A DNA stretch of 64,000 nt from Bin107 sp965221655. GTDB lineage: Bacteria; UBA8248. Positions 18,876 through 27,937 of this stretch are shown here, one piece after another. A model generated the notes under the pieces. The model saw only the letters and a program-made list of their open reading frames with translations. It searched no databases and was not told the origin of the DNA. How positions within the stretch are numbered: position 1 is the stretch's first letter; every line of letters starts with the position of its first letter. The position numbers were made by a program, and so were the translations under genes. The stretch lies in the NCBI GenBank assembly GCA_965221655.1, contig OZ244906.1, forward strand, positions 2,294,001 to 2,358,000. The letters run 5' to 3'.

Positions 18876-19661
18876 TCAGCAGCCCTTGTAGCGGGGCGCG
18901 CGCTTTTCGGCATAGGCGCGCAGCGCCTCGCGGTTGTCCTCGGTCGCCATGCAGATGGCGTAGAGCTTGCGCTCGTAGTCGATGCCCGTGATGAGGTCGG
19001 TCTCCGTGGAGCGCAGCACGGCGTCCCTGCCCGCGACGAAGGCCATGGGCGCGTGCGCACTCATCGCGCGGGCGAGTTCCTTCGCGCGGGGCAGCAGGTC
19101 GGCCAGGGAGGTGACCTCGGTGACGAGGCCGATGGAGGCGGCCGTTTGCGCGTCGACGCGCTGGCCCGTCAGCACCATCTGCATGGCCCAGCCCAGGCCG
19201 ACGAAACGATAGAGGCGTTGCGTGCCGCCCGAGCCGGGAATCTGCCCCAGGACGATTTCGGGCTGTGCGAGTTGCGCGTTTTCACTCGCGATGCGGATGG
19301 TGCACCCCATGGCGAATTCGAGGCCCGCCCCGAAGCAGTAGCCGTTTATCGCGGCGACGCTCGGCTTGGCGAGGCGCTCCACGGCACTCGGCAAGTCCTT
19401 GCGCAGCGTGGCGGAAGGTCCCATCTCCGAGACCAGCGTGCGCAGCTCGAGCTCGGGTATGTTGGTGCCCGCACAAAAGGCTTTTTCTCCGTCTCCGGTG
19501 AACACGATGGCCTTGACGGCCTCCTCGGTCTCCGCGCGGCGGACGCAATCGAGCAGGTCGACGCGCATCTGGTGGGTCATGGCGTTTCGCCGCTCGGGGT
19601 TGTGCAGCGTTACGACGAGCAGGTCGTCGTCCATCTCGGTGCGCAGGTTCTCGTAGGTCAT
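18876..19661 (-). CDS. enoyl-CoA hydratase/isomerase family protein
   Basis: 261 aa. Motifs: NPERRNAM near the N-terminus, CAGTNIPELELR as the first oxyanion region, NGYCFGAGLEFAMGCTIRIASE, and QPEIVLGQIPGSGGTQRL with a conserved Glu. ATG 19661 has GGGGAGG 6 nt upstream; the open frame extends further but without a start. First gene of the operon leading into the acyl-CoA ligase 14 nt downstream. Similar in fold to, but clearly distinct from, the operon's other hydratase. Confidence 0.9.
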   Translation of the reverse strand: MTYENLRTEMDDDLLVVTLHNPERRNAMTHQMRVDLLDCVRRAETEEAVKAIVFTGDGEKAFCAGTNIPELELRTLVSEMGPSATLRKDLPSAVERLAKPSVAAINGYCFGAGLEFAMGCTIRIASENAQLAQPEIVLGQIPGSGGTQRLYRFVGLGWAMQMVLTGQRVDAQTAASIGLVTEVTSLADLLPRAKELARAMSAHAPMAFVAGRDAVLRSTETDLITGIDYERKLYAICMATEDNREALRAYAEKRAPRYKGC

Positions 19662-19932
19662 GGCGAGCCTCCCCGTTCGGTGGAATCTCCTCGCGCCGCC
19701 CCTCGCAGGAACAACTCTCTGCGGCTGTCCCGTGTGAACGGGGCAAAGCAGGCGGGCACGAGGGCCACCCCCGCCGGAGGAATTCATTCGTCTGCCCGGG
19801 CAGGCCGCGACCTGCAGAAAAGTCGCGCGGCTTATCCTTACGGCGCCCCTTGTTCCCGGGGAGGGTTGCGGCCTCCGCCCCAGGAACCATGGGGGGTTCC
19901 GCAGATGCGGTTTCCCTCGTGCGGTCGTTTTT

Positions 19933-21108
19933 CTACGCGCGCAGTTTGAGTTTCAGCCAGTCGAAAATCTCGTGCGCGTAGGGCGGCACGTTGTCCATCT
20001 GGCAGTGCTGGGAGCCGGTTTCCGTGCCCTTGACGATGCGCAGCGTCTTGTCCTTCGAGCCCGCGGCTTTGTAAAGGCTGCGGGCGTCGGCCAGGGGTAT
20101 CTGCTGGTCGCCTTCTCCGTGGATGAGCAAGAACGGGCAGCGCATCTTCTGCACCACGCCGTCGAGCTTGAAGTCCGCGAGTATGTCGAGGCACTCCTCG
20201 GTGGAATCCGAATCGAATATCCACTGGAGGTGATGACCGGGCACGGAGAGTGCCGTCTTGTAAGCGGCGGCGATGCGGTCTTGCCACACCCTTTGGTAGT
20301 CCCAAATCGCTCCCCACGCCACGCACGCCTTGAAGCGGCGCTCCATGCTGGCGTTTCTGGGCGCGTAGTAGCCGCCGAGGCTGATTGCCATGACGCCCGC
20401 GCGCCTGGCGTCCACGTCCTTGCGGGTGGCGAGGTAGTCCAGCGCCGCGGCGCCGGCCACCTCGTGATCGTGGCGCAAAAAGAGCTTTCTGAAGCGGATG
20501 GACTCCCCGTTGCCCGGAGCGTCCACGGCCAGCACGCTTATGCCCCGGCGCGTCAGGTCTTCCGCGCCCATGAGATACTGGATTTCCTTCGAGACGTCGA
20601 AACCATCGAAGGAGACCACCACGGGCGGCCTGGCCTTTCGCGTGTTGCGCGCGTGGACGAAGATGGCCGGAAGCGCCTTGCCGCCCTCAAAGGGAATCTC
20701 CACGTGCTCGATGCGGGGAGCGTCGGTGAGTGCGGCGAAGCGCTTGAAGGAATCGAGCGACTTGCGGTAGGCGGCGTTCGCGGCCTTGTCCTTGGGCGTG
20801 CGGAACCGCTCGCCGAGCTGGTAGTAGAAACAGGCCCGCTTGAAGAAGGCGGCGGCCGAGAGTGCGTTCTTCTTCCTGGCGGCGGCGAGCCCCAGAGCGC
20901 GCATTCTGTCGGCTTCGCTCACCCATTCGGCGAACCAGGCGTCGTCGTCCCCTTGCTTGCCCGCGAGCCTGCGGCAGACCCTGTCGATCTCCCCCATCGT
21001 GGACGCACCCCAATACGAGGTGGAATAGGCGATGCTCACGCCCGCGGACCAGCGATAGTCATCGGGAAAATAGGCGAACCACGGTTCCTTGCGGACGGCT
21101 TTTGCCAT
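19933..21108 (-). CDS. alpha/beta hydrolase, 2,6-dihydropseudooxynicotine-hydrolase-like (copy 1)
   Basis: 391 aa. A helical N-terminal domain of ~130 aa precedes the alpha/beta hydrolase core. Nucleophile elbow AISLGGYY puts Ser near residue 243; LLIHGEGDQQIPL gives the acid and TGSQHCQMDN the His. The N-terminal domain plus core match the group that cleaves C-C bonds in dihydropseudooxynicotine and relatives. AGGAG lies 8 nt before ATG 21108. An equal-length paralogue lies just upstream on the same strand. Substrate unknown. Confidence 0.82.
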   Translation of the reverse strand: MAKAVRKEPWFAYFPDDYRWSAGVSIAYSTSYWGASTMGEIDRVCRRLAGKQGDDDAWFAEWVSEADRMRALGLAAARKKNALSAAAFFKRACFYYQLGERFRTPKDKAANAAYRKSLDSFKRFAALTDAPRIEHVEIPFEGGKALPAIFVHARNTRKARPPVVVSFDGFDVSKEIQYLMGAEDLTRRGISVLAVDAPGNGESIRFRKLFLRHDHEVAGAAALDYLATRKDVDARRAGVMAISLGGYYAPRNASMERRFKACVAWGAIWDYQRVWQDRIAAAYKTALSVPGHHLQWIFDSDSTEECLDILADFKLDGVVQKMRCPFLLIHGEGDQQIPLADARSLYKAAGSKDKTLRIVKGTETGSQHCQMDNVPPYAHEIFDWLKLKLRA

Positions 21109-21490
21109 GAGGCGTTCTCCTTCGAAGAAGAGGCGAGAATGCGGCACGCTCCCCTTCAGGGGGTGCGAAAAAACGGGGAGGCGGATTTTGCGGACGTCCC
21201 CGTCTCGGTTTTGCCAAGAGAAAAAACCATATCACAGCGCCCGGGTTCGCGTCATCGGCGGGGAGGTATTCGTCCGCAAGGGGCACCCTGCGTGGGCGTC
21301 CCTTGCGGCTGGTTTTACCGAACGGCTCGACACGGACAGGTCGCGCGACCTCTCCCGATGCCCCCAAAATTCCCGCGCCGAGAAGCGGGGTTCACCCCGT
21401 GGGTTCTTCCCGCCCCGCGGCAAACAAACGCCCCCGCAAGGCCCCCCCCTGCGTCCAGGCGGGTTCGTTTCTGCGCAGTGCGCGCGCGGC
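21109..21490. other. 382-nt spacer between the paired hydrolase genes
   Basis: No gene seen. A perfect 9-bp inverted repeat (CCGCAAGGG at 21274-21282, CCCTTGCGG at 21300-21308) could fold into a hairpin with a 17-nt loop. It has no flanking U-tract on either strand. Confidence 0.4.
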
Positions 21491-22666
21491 TTAAGCCCCC
21501 AGCTTCTCCTCAAGCCAGTCGAAGATGTAGGTCGTGCCGATGGCGTAGTTGTCGCGCTGGCAGTGCTGGGAGCCGCCCTCCTCGACGGTGAACACCTTGA
21601 GCGTCTTGTCCTTCGAGCCCACGGCCTTGTAGAGGGCGCGTGCGTCCGCGAGCGGTATTTGCTTGTCGTCCTCCCCGTGGGTGAGAAGGAACGGGCAGCG
21701 CATCTTCTGCACGACGCCGTCGAGGCGGAAGCCGTCGAGCTTCTCAAGCGCGTCCTCGAGCGAGTTGGCGTTCAGTATCCACTCGATGTGGTGGCCCGGA
21801 ACGGAGAGCTCCGACTTGAAGGAGGCGTCGATGCGCTTTTTCCAGGTGGCGTAGTAGTCCCAAACCGCACCCCAGGCGACGCACGCCTTGTAGCGCGGCT
21901 CCATGGAGGCGATGCGCGGGGCGTAGTAGCCCCCCAGGCTGATGGCCATGATGCCCGCGCGTTTCGCGTCCACGTCGGTGCGCGTTTCGAGATAGTCCAG
22001 TGCGGCGGAACCCGCGGCCTCGTAGTCGTGGCGCAGGTAGATTTTGCGCAGGCGGATGGCCTCGCCCGTGCCGGGGCCGTCCATCACGAGGCAGCTCATG
22101 CCGCGGCGCACGAGGTCCTCCACCCCCCGGGTGAACTGGAGCTCCTTGGTCACGTCGAGCCCGTCGAAAAAGACGACGACGGGGGGCTTGCGCCTTTTCG
22201 TGTTCTCGGCGTGGACGAAGAAGCCGGGCAGCGTCTTCTTGCCCTCGAAGGGAACCTCCACGGCCTCGATGCGGGGTCTGTCCGTCAACGCGGCGAAGCG
22301 GCGGAAGGTATCGAGCGATTTGCGGAATGTGGCCAGCGCCGCCCTGTCCTTGGGCGTGCGGAAGCGCTCGCCCATCTGGTAGTAGCAGGTGGCGCGCTTG
22401 TAGTGGGAGGCGGCGGAGAGGTTGTTGTTCTTGCGCTCGGCGGCGCGCCCGAGCTTGCGCACGGCGTCGCCCATGCGGTTCCACTCGCGGAACCACAGGT
22501 CGTCGTCGCCCAGCTTCGCGTAGAGGCGGCGGCAGACCTTGTCGATCTCGCCGATCTCGGTGCCGCCCCACTGCGCACTCGACACCATGCCGCAGATGGC
22601 GGCCGACCAGCGGTAGTCTTCGGGAAAGTAGGTGAACCAGTTCGTGTTCGCGGGGGCTTCGGGCAT
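21491..22666 (-). CDS. alpha/beta hydrolase, 2,6-dihydropseudooxynicotine-hydrolase-like (copy 2)
   Basis: 391 aa, collinear with copy 1 along its whole length (shared WFxYFPxDYRWSA start, LGERFRTPKD/MGERFRTPKD, AISLGGYYAPR elbow with Ser near 243, LLTHGEDDKQIPLADARALYKA, and a GGSQHCQRDN His box). A near-perfect AGGAGG lies upstream of ATG 22666. It probably arose by tandem duplication; divergence is substantial, so the copies may differ in substrate. It is divergent from the M20 peptidase. Confidence 0.82.
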   Translation of the reverse strand: MPEAPANTNWFTYFPEDYRWSAAICGMVSSAQWGGTEIGEIDKVCRRLYAKLGDDDLWFREWNRMGDAVRKLGRAAERKNNNLSAASHYKRATCYYQMGERFRTPKDRAALATFRKSLDTFRRFAALTDRPRIEAVEVPFEGKKTLPGFFVHAENTKRRKPPVVVFFDGLDVTKELQFTRGVEDLVRRGMSCLVMDGPGTGEAIRLRKIYLRHDYEAAGSAALDYLETRTDVDAKRAGIMAISLGGYYAPRIASMEPRYKACVAWGAVWDYYATWKKRIDASFKSELSVPGHHIEWILNANSLEDALEKLDGFRLDGVVQKMRCPFLLTHGEDDKQIPLADARALYKAVGSKDKTLKVFTVEEGGSQHCQRDNYAIGTTYIFDWLEEKLGA

Positions 22667-22803
22667 GGAGAACCTCCTTCGTTCGTCCCGCATCCGGGGC
22701 GCATACGGGCTTTCGGGTTGAATGTGCGGACGAGGGATCATATCTTTTCCCCACCGACAATGGAACCGAAGACCGGCGGGCGTTTCCCAAGGGAGGGTGC
22801 GCG

Positions 22804-24168
22804 ATGGGTGGGCAAAAGGATTTCGGCGCCGTTTTGGCCTACATCGAGGAAAACGCGGATCGCTTTGTGGCGGATTTACAGGAGTTCTGCCGCCAGCCGA
22901 GCATCTCGACGACCAACGTCGGGGTGCGCGAGATGGCCGGGCTGCTCGAGGCGCGCGTGGCGCGCGCAGGGCTCGAGACGACGCTCCACCAGACGCCGGG
23001 CAACCCGATTCTCACCGCCCGCCTTGCGGGCCGGGGCGAGAAGACGCTGCTCTTCTACAACCACTACGACGTGCAGCCCGCCGAGCCGCTCTCGGAGTGG
23101 GACAGCCCCCCTTTCGAGGCGCACGTGGTGGACGGCCACGTCATCGCGCGCGGGGCGACGGACAACAAGGGCAACATCGTCAGCCGTCTGGCGGCGTTCG
23201 AGGCTTTCCTGGCGGTGCGCGGCGAGCTGCCGTGCTCGGTCAAGTACCTCATCGAGGGCGAAGAGGAGGTGGGCAGCCCCTCGCTCGAGCCCTTCGTGAA
23301 GAGCCACGCGGAGTTGCTCGCGGCCGAGGGCTGCGTCTGGGAGGACAACACCACGCGGGTGGACACCCCCGTGCTCTCGCTCGGCAACAAGGGGCTTTGC
23401 TACCTGGAGCTCACCTGCCGGACGGCCAACGTCGACTTCCACAGCTCGAACGCCCAGATATACGAAAACGCGGCATGGCGCATCGCCTGGGCGCTCGCCT
23501 CCATGAAGGACGAGGGGGAGAACGTGCTGGTCGAGGGCTTCTATGACGACGTGCTCCCGATCACCGAGCGTGAGGAGGAGCTCGTCGCCCGCGTCGCACC
23601 CTACGACGGGGCGGAGCGCATCGAGAAATTCGGGCTGCGCAGGTTCTTGCTCGACATGACCGACGCCGACCTGCCGCGCCGCCATCTGGCGCACCCCACC
23701 TTCAACGTCGCGGGCTTTGACGGCGGCTACACGGGCGAGGGGGTGAAGACCATCGTCGCGGGCCGCGCGCGCGCGAAGGTGGACTGCCGCCTCGTGCCGA
23801 ACCAGGACCCCCACAGGATTCGCGACTGCGTGCGCGCACACCTGGACAAGCACGGCTTCGAGGACGTGGGCGTGGAGCTGCTCTTCACCTCCTGGCCGGC
23901 GAAGAGTGATCCCGACGCCGAAATCGTCAAGGCCTGCGACGCCGCGTGCAAGAGGCTCTACGGCCGCGACGCCATCATCAACCCGTTCGGCAACGGCAGC
24001 ACGCCGACCTGGATCGTCCTGAAGCACCTCGGTATTCCGCTGGCCTCGACCGGCGTGGGCCGCATTACCTCGCGAACGCACAGTGCGAACGAAAACTTGA
24101 AGGTCGAGCACCTCATCGACGGGGCGAAATACATGGCCGCCATCTGCGAGGAGTTCGGCGCGTCCTGA
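22804..24168 (+). CDS. M20 family metallopeptidase (dipeptidase/carboxypeptidase-like)
   Basis: 454 aa. Metal-site residues are visible: FYNHYDVQP (His87, Asp89), GATDNKGN (Asp120) and LIEGEEEVGS (the Glu pair near 153-154). The later RTHSANENL His box and a dimerisation lid domain complete the family. It would remove N-acyl or aminoacyl groups from small peptides or acylated amino acids with two zinc ions. GGGAGG precedes ATG 22804. It is followed by a cupin gene on the same strand. Confidence 0.9.
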   Translation: MGGQKDFGAVLAYIEENADRFVADLQEFCRQPSISTTNVGVREMAGLLEARVARAGLETTLHQTPGNPILTARLAGRGEKTLLFYNHYDVQPAEPLSEWDSPPFEAHVVDGHVIARGATDNKGNIVSRLAAFEAFLAVRGELPCSVKYLIEGEEEVGSPSLEPFVKSHAELLAAEGCVWEDNTTRVDTPVLSLGNKGLCYLELTCRTANVDFHSSNAQIYENAAWRIAWALASMKDEGENVLVEGFYDDVLPITEREEELVARVAPYDGAERIEKFGLRRFLLDMTDADLPRRHLAHPTFNVAGFDGGYTGEGVKTIVAGRARAKVDCRLVPNQDPHRIRDCVRAHLDKHGFEDVGVELLFTSWPAKSDPDAEIVKACDAACKRLYGRDAIINPFGNGSTPTWIVLKHLGIPLASTGVGRITSRTHSANENLKVEHLIDGAKYMAAICEEFGAS

Positions 24169-24188
24169 GAAGGACTTGGGCTAGGCGG

Positions 24189-24211
24189 GCCCGCCCCCCC
24201 GGGCGGCGGGC
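24189..24211 (+). terminator. GC-rich hairpin after the M20 gene
   Basis: GCCCGCC at 24189-24195 pairs with GGCGGGC at 24205-24211 around a 9-nt loop. No U-run follows, so it may only be a structured spacer before the cupin gene. Confidence 0.25.
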
Positions 24212-24256
24212 GTCCACATTCCGCGTGGTGGCGAATCACGCGCACGGGAGGAGACG

Positions 24257-24652
24257 ATGCACGTTTTCGATCTGGAAAAGGAAAAGGAATTCAGTGAGAA
24301 AAAGCACGTGGAGAAGATTCTGGGCCGCTTCGAGGAGGGCGACGTCACGGTCGCCTGCTGGGAGCCCGGCCAGGTGAGTCCCTACCACTGCCATCCCTAC
24401 GCCACGGAAATCTACTTCTGCTACAAGGGCGGCGGCAGCATGAAGACGCCCACCGGCGAGGTGGACGTGGTTCCCGGCTCGTTCATCGTCCATCCCCCGG
24501 GGGAGTTGCACGAATACACGAACGGCCCGGAGCGCACGCTGCTCTACCGGGTGCGCTACGGGGGCGACAAGGTATCGCGCCACAAGGAATGGCCCACGAA
24601 CCCCGACTGGAAGCCCCGGCCCGAGGACGTCGAGTACTTCAAGGGCGAGTAG
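24257..24652 (+). CDS. single-domain cupin protein
   Basis: 131 aa. The cupin metal box is SPYHCHPYATEIYFCYKGGG and the second box VPGSFIVHPPGELHEYTN with a late His. Small cupins of this type bind a divalent metal and act as isomerases, dioxygenases or sensors; no closer assignment is possible. GGAGGAGACG precedes the ATG. It sits between an M20 peptidase and a methyltransferase, all on the plus strand. Confidence 0.85.
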   Translation: MHVFDLEKEKEFSEKKHVEKILGRFEEGDVTVACWEPGQVSPYHCHPYATEIYFCYKGGGSMKTPTGEVDVVPGSFIVHPPGELHEYTNGPERTLLYRVRYGGDKVSRHKEWPTNPDWKPRPEDVEYFKGE

Positions 24653-24756
24653 ATGAACTCCAAGCGGGCGAGGAATTCTTTCGCCCGGGCGGTGCGTTTC
24701 GCCCCGCGGGGGGGCTGCTGCGGTTTTTGCGCGATGCGGGCAGGCGGAGCGTGCCC

Positions 24757-25533
24757 GTGAGCGACACGATGGATTTCGACTCCGCCGCCTCGCGCCGCAC
24801 CGAGGCCATGTACCTCACGCGCGACCTGGCGGCAGTGCGGCGCACCACCATCGACGCACTCGACCTCACGCCCGGTGCGCGCGTTCTGGACGTAGGGTCG
24901 GGCCCCGGCCTTTTCGCGCAGGAAATCGCCCCGCTCGTCGGCCCCCGGGGGGCGGTGTGCGGGGTCGACACGAGCGAGGCCATGCTCGCCATGGCGCGGG
25001 CGCGCTGTGCGGGTCTGGGCCAGGTGGAATTCCGCCTGGCGGACGCAGCCGCACTGCCCTTCGCAGCGGGGGAGTTCGACGCCTGCGTTTGCGTGCAGGT
25101 GCTCGAATTCGTGGAAGACGCATCGGCCGCCCTGCGCGAGATGTGGCGCGTTTTGCGGCCCGGCGGCCGCGTGGCCCTGGTTGATACCGACTGGGGGACG
25201 ACGGCGTGGAGCTGCGCGGACGAAACGCTTTGCGCGCGCGTGATGGAAGGCTGGCGGGCGGGTTTCGCCTACCCGAGGCTGCCTGGCAATCTCGCGCCCA
25301 TGCTCGTGGACGCGGGCTTTCGCGCACCCTCCGTGCAGGTGATCCCCATTGTGGATTTCGCCTGCGAGGCGGACGCCTACAGCTTTCACCTCATCGGGCA
25401 GATACAGGGCGTCGTTCCGCAAAAGACGGACGTTGCGCAAAAAGACGCCGACGCCTGGGCGGCGGACGTGCGCGCGGGCGATTACTTCTTCGCCCAGAGC
25501 CGGTATCTGTTCGTTGCGGAAAAACCCGCCTAG
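24757..25533 (+). CDS. class I SAM-dependent methyltransferase (UbiE-like)
   Basis: 258 aa. Motif I is VLDVGSGPGLFAQEI near residues 39-53; the acidic post-I residue is in CGVDTSE, and the FDACVCVQVLEF and WRVLRPGGRVALVD motifs follow. The methyl acceptor is unknown. GTG 24757 is preferred for its spacing from GGCGGAG; an ATG four codons later is the alternative. Its TAG stop lies in a CTAG that also supplies the stop of the converging TVP38-type gene. Confidence 0.85.
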   Translation: MSDTMDFDSAASRRTEAMYLTRDLAAVRRTTIDALDLTPGARVLDVGSGPGLFAQEIAPLVGPRGAVCGVDTSEAMLAMARARCAGLGQVEFRLADAAALPFAAGEFDACVCVQVLEFVEDASAALREMWRVLRPGGRVALVDTDWGTTAWSCADETLCARVMEGWRAGFAYPRLPGNLAPMLVDAGFRAPSVQVIPIVDFACEADAYSFHLIGQIQGVVPQKTDVAQKDADAWAADVRAGDYFFAQSRYLFVAEKPA

Positions 25534-26240
25534 CCGGACTTGAACTTCTTGTAGGCGACGGGGACGAGCGAGAGCAGCGCGAGCCCCACGAGGGCGAGGA
25601 GCACTTGGGGCGTCAGTATTCCGGAGGCGGTGAACTCCCCGCCCGCGGCGAATATGCTGTCCAGCCCCGCACCCACCGAGGCGAAGACGAACGCCCCCGG
25701 TATGATGCCGATGAACGTGCCGAGTGCGTAGACGCCCAGCGGCACCCCCAGGAACGCGGGCACCAGGTTGACTATGAAGAAGGGAAACAGGGGCACGAGC
25801 CGCAGTACGAGCAGATAGCTCAGCGCGTTTTCCCGAAAACCCTCCTCCATCCTCTGGAGCCAGGGGCCGGCCTTCGCGCGCAAGGGGTCGCCGAGCGAGG
25901 TTTTCGCCGCGACGAAGAGAACCGTCGCACCCGCCGTCGCGCCCACGACGATGTAGAGCGCTCCCCACAGGGTTCCGAAGAGGAATCCGCCCGTGATGCT
26001 CATCACCGCCCCGCCCGGCAGCGAGAAGGTCGTCACCCCGACGTAGACGAGTATGTAGACCAGGGCGGCGAGCGCTCCGTTGGCGCGCACCCATTCCTGG
26101 AGCACCTCGCGGTTTTCTTTGAGAGCGCTGAAAGAGAGGTAGCGATCCAGCCCCGCGTAGAAGAAAAGCACGAGCACGACGGCAAACGCCAGGGGAATGA
26201 TGAGGTTTTGGTAGGAGAACTTCTTTGCGGGTTCGCTCAT
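25530..26240 (-). CDS. TVP38/TMEM64 (VTT-domain) family membrane protein
   Basis: 236 aa, about six hydrophobic segments. The VTT signature is seen as VTTFSLPGGAVMSITGGFLFG followed by GATVLFVAAKTSLGD and LVLRLVPLFPFFIVNLVPAFLGV. It belongs to the DedA/VTT superfamily, members of which are linked to lipid scrambling or ion and metal tolerance in the inner membrane. It converges on the methyltransferase and diverges from the DoxX-like gene. Confidence 0.85.
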   Translation of the reverse strand: MSEPAKKFSYQNLIIPLAFAVVLVLFFYAGLDRYLSFSALKENREVLQEWVRANGALAALVYILVYVGVTTFSLPGGAVMSITGGFLFGTLWGALYIVVGATAGATVLFVAAKTSLGDPLRAKAGPWLQRMEEGFRENALSYLLVLRLVPLFPFFIVNLVPAFLGVPLGVYALGTFIGIIPGAFVFASVGAGLDSIFAAGGEFTASGILTPQVLLALVGLALLSLVPVAYKKFKSG

Positions 26241-26300
26241 TTTCGGGTGGTCGCCTTTACGCGCTTGCTCGATAGGGTGGAGGGGCGGGGCCGCTCCCCG

Positions 26301-26331
26301 ATTCTATGACATCATTTCGCGCGTGAATCAA
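26301..26331 (-). promoter_or_regulatory. possible promoter for the TVP38-type gene
   Basis: On the minus strand, TTGATT (26326-26331), a 19-nt spacer and TAGAAT (26301-26306). The -10 matches in five of six bases, but the spacer is long. Confidence 0.35.
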
Positions 26332-26360
26332 ACCCCGCTCTCCGGCGGGCTGGCGGCCTG

Positions 26361-26374
26361 CGCGCAATTGCGCG
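26361..26374. promoter_or_regulatory. 14-bp perfect palindrome, possible operator
   Basis: CGCGCAATTGCGCG is its own reverse complement. It lies between the divergent TVP38-type and DoxX-type genes, 36 nt before the DoxX start, followed by an AT-rich GAATAA. Operator function is inferred from position and symmetry. Confidence 0.35.
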
Positions 26375-26409
26375 AGAATAACCCTTTCCGCTCCACAGGA
26401 GGAGAGCAG

Positions 26410-26862
26410 ATGCGCGCGCAGGCATACGGAATCGCCCTGCTCAGGATTTCCCTGGGGGTCTACTACGTCTTGCACGGCTATTACGGCGCCATGGTAATCG
26501 GCGTCGAGCGCCTCGCCGCCCTGAACGCATCGATGGGCGTGCCCCTGCCCATGGTTGGCGCGTGGGCGGTCGTGCTCGGCCACGTTGCAGGCGGTGCGCT
26601 GCTGCTCATCGGCCTCTATCCGCGCCTGGGCGCGCTGATGAACCTGCCCATCATGGCGGGTGCTGTTTTCATGGTGCATTTCAGGCAGGGCTTTTTCATG
26701 CACGGAATCGTTACGGGCTCAGGTGTGGCCATCGCCGGTGGATACGAATACTCCTTGTTTCTTCTTCTCGCCACGACAGCCGCCGCGTTGCTGGGAGGCG
26801 GTGCGCTCTCGCCCGGCGCGGCGCGCAGACACCCGCGGGCTTCAGGGGGAGTTGGCGCCTAA
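26410..26862 (+). CDS. DoxX family membrane protein
   Basis: 150 aa with four membrane segments. ALLRISLGVYYVLHGYYGAMV matches the DoxX N-terminus (R-x-x-L-G-x-x-x-x-x-H-G), and GALLLIGLYPRLGALMNLPIM follows. Proteins of this group associate with redox or thiosulfate/quinone systems, but most have no proven role. ATG 26410 has GGAGGAG upstream. The C-terminal ~20 residues are basic and likely cytosolic. Confidence 0.85.
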   Translation: MRAQAYGIALLRISLGVYYVLHGYYGAMVIGVERLAALNASMGVPLPMVGAWAVVLGHVAGGALLLIGLYPRLGALMNLPIMAGAVFMVHFRQGFFMHGIVTGSGVAIAGGYEYSLFLLLATTAAALLGGGALSPGAARRHPRASGGVGA

Positions 26863-27088
26863 CCTACGCGGCGAGCCGGATGCCGAACCCTCGCCCGCCC
26901 GCAGCCCCTGTCGGTTCGCCCGGCCCATATCTGCCTGTGTCCACGCCCAGACATTGGATCGAAATGGCTCCACCCGGCTTCTCTCGCAGTTGGGCCGTGC
27001 GTCGGTGGCCGATCAAAGAGCGGCGCTCGATTGACTCGCCAGGAAATTTCGGAAGAACAGGGAGTGAGAGCTACGGGGTGTTCTCTGC

Positions 27089-27937
27089 TTAACGGTGATC
27101 TATAGAAATGCAAACGTTTTTTTGAAACGACCATAATTTCCCTTCTTCGCCGTATGCCTCCGTTTGATTTGCCGTCTCGCAAATCGCCTTCCAGGCCCAC
27201 TTGGCGAATGTCCGCTGTGGCGGCAAGATGATCCAGCCATCCCTTTTATCGCCAACTGCCGTGAAGTCTCCCGCGACAACGCACAAAGCCGTCAGTGCGC
27301 ACACGAAGGCCGCTCGGTCATCGTGGTTCGTGATCGCGCTCGGCGGCCTGTTCGTCCATTTGCGGGGGGCTAACAAATCTTCAACAAATCGGTCGAGGTA
27401 TTGATTCTTGGCCAGATGATGGAAATATACATCGGATCTCTCTTCGTTTTTAGGGCGTTTCAGTGAACTTGGGCGCTTGAGCATGACTCCGAGAAACGTC
27501 GTCGGAAAGGCTTCGACAATCGCGCACTCGTCTATGTGGACTGCATGCCTCGCCTTGTGGACGTGATGGTGTTTTTTCAATAGCAAGGCGCTTTTGTTTG
27601 CCTGGGCGTTCAGTTTCTTTCCGTTTGGCGAGCTCGATTGCCCCGGTTTGCCGATCCGTTTTTGAAGTTCTCCCCGGCTGAGAAGACGTTCGGCACCGCG
27701 GTAGCGGTCAACTTTACGGAACCCGGGGCGAAGCGGACCGTCGATGGCGACCGCGAGCAATTCGTGATCACCCACTACGCGACTGATCGTGTCTTCACGT
27801 TCGGAGTTGAGCGCACGGAATCTGTCGATCTTCCAATCGACTCTGTTTTTATTCCAGGTAAAGCGGCAAACCGCGCTTGTTCTATCCTGCTTGGACCAGC
27901 CGACGTCAACTCCGAGTACGCTACCCTTTGCCTTCAC
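27089..27937 (-). CDS. DUF429 family protein (predicted RNase H-like fold)
   Basis: 282 aa. The family layout fits: VLGVDVGWS at the N-terminus (RNase H-like first Asp), VAIDGPL with a second Asp, a central GELQKRIGKPGQSS stretch, ECAIVEAFPTTF with Glu, and the C-terminal DDRAAFVCALTALCV helix with Asp. This fold suggests a nuclease, but no member activity is assumed here. Codon use and GC are lower than the flanking high-GC genes, a sign of transfer. GTG 27937 is preferred (GGAG 7 nt upstream); GTG 27943 is the alternative. Confidence 0.78.
   Translation of the reverse strand: MKAKGSVLGVDVGWSKQDRTSAVCRFTWNKNRVDWKIDRFRALNSEREDTISRVVGDHELLAVAIDGPLRPGFRKVDRYRGAERLLSRGELQKRIGKPGQSSSPNGKKLNAQANKSALLLKKHHHVHKARHAVHIDECAIVEAFPTTFLGVMLKRPSSLKRPKNEERSDVYFHHLAKNQYLDRFVEDLLAPRKWTNRPPSAITNHDDRAAFVCALTALCVVAGDFTAVGDKRDGWIILPPQRTFAKWAWKAICETANQTEAYGEEGKLWSFQKNVCISIDHR

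Noticed and set aside
21274..21308. 9-bp inverted repeat as an intrinsic terminator
   Set aside because: No U-tract follows on either strand; kept only as an inverted repeat in the spacer note.
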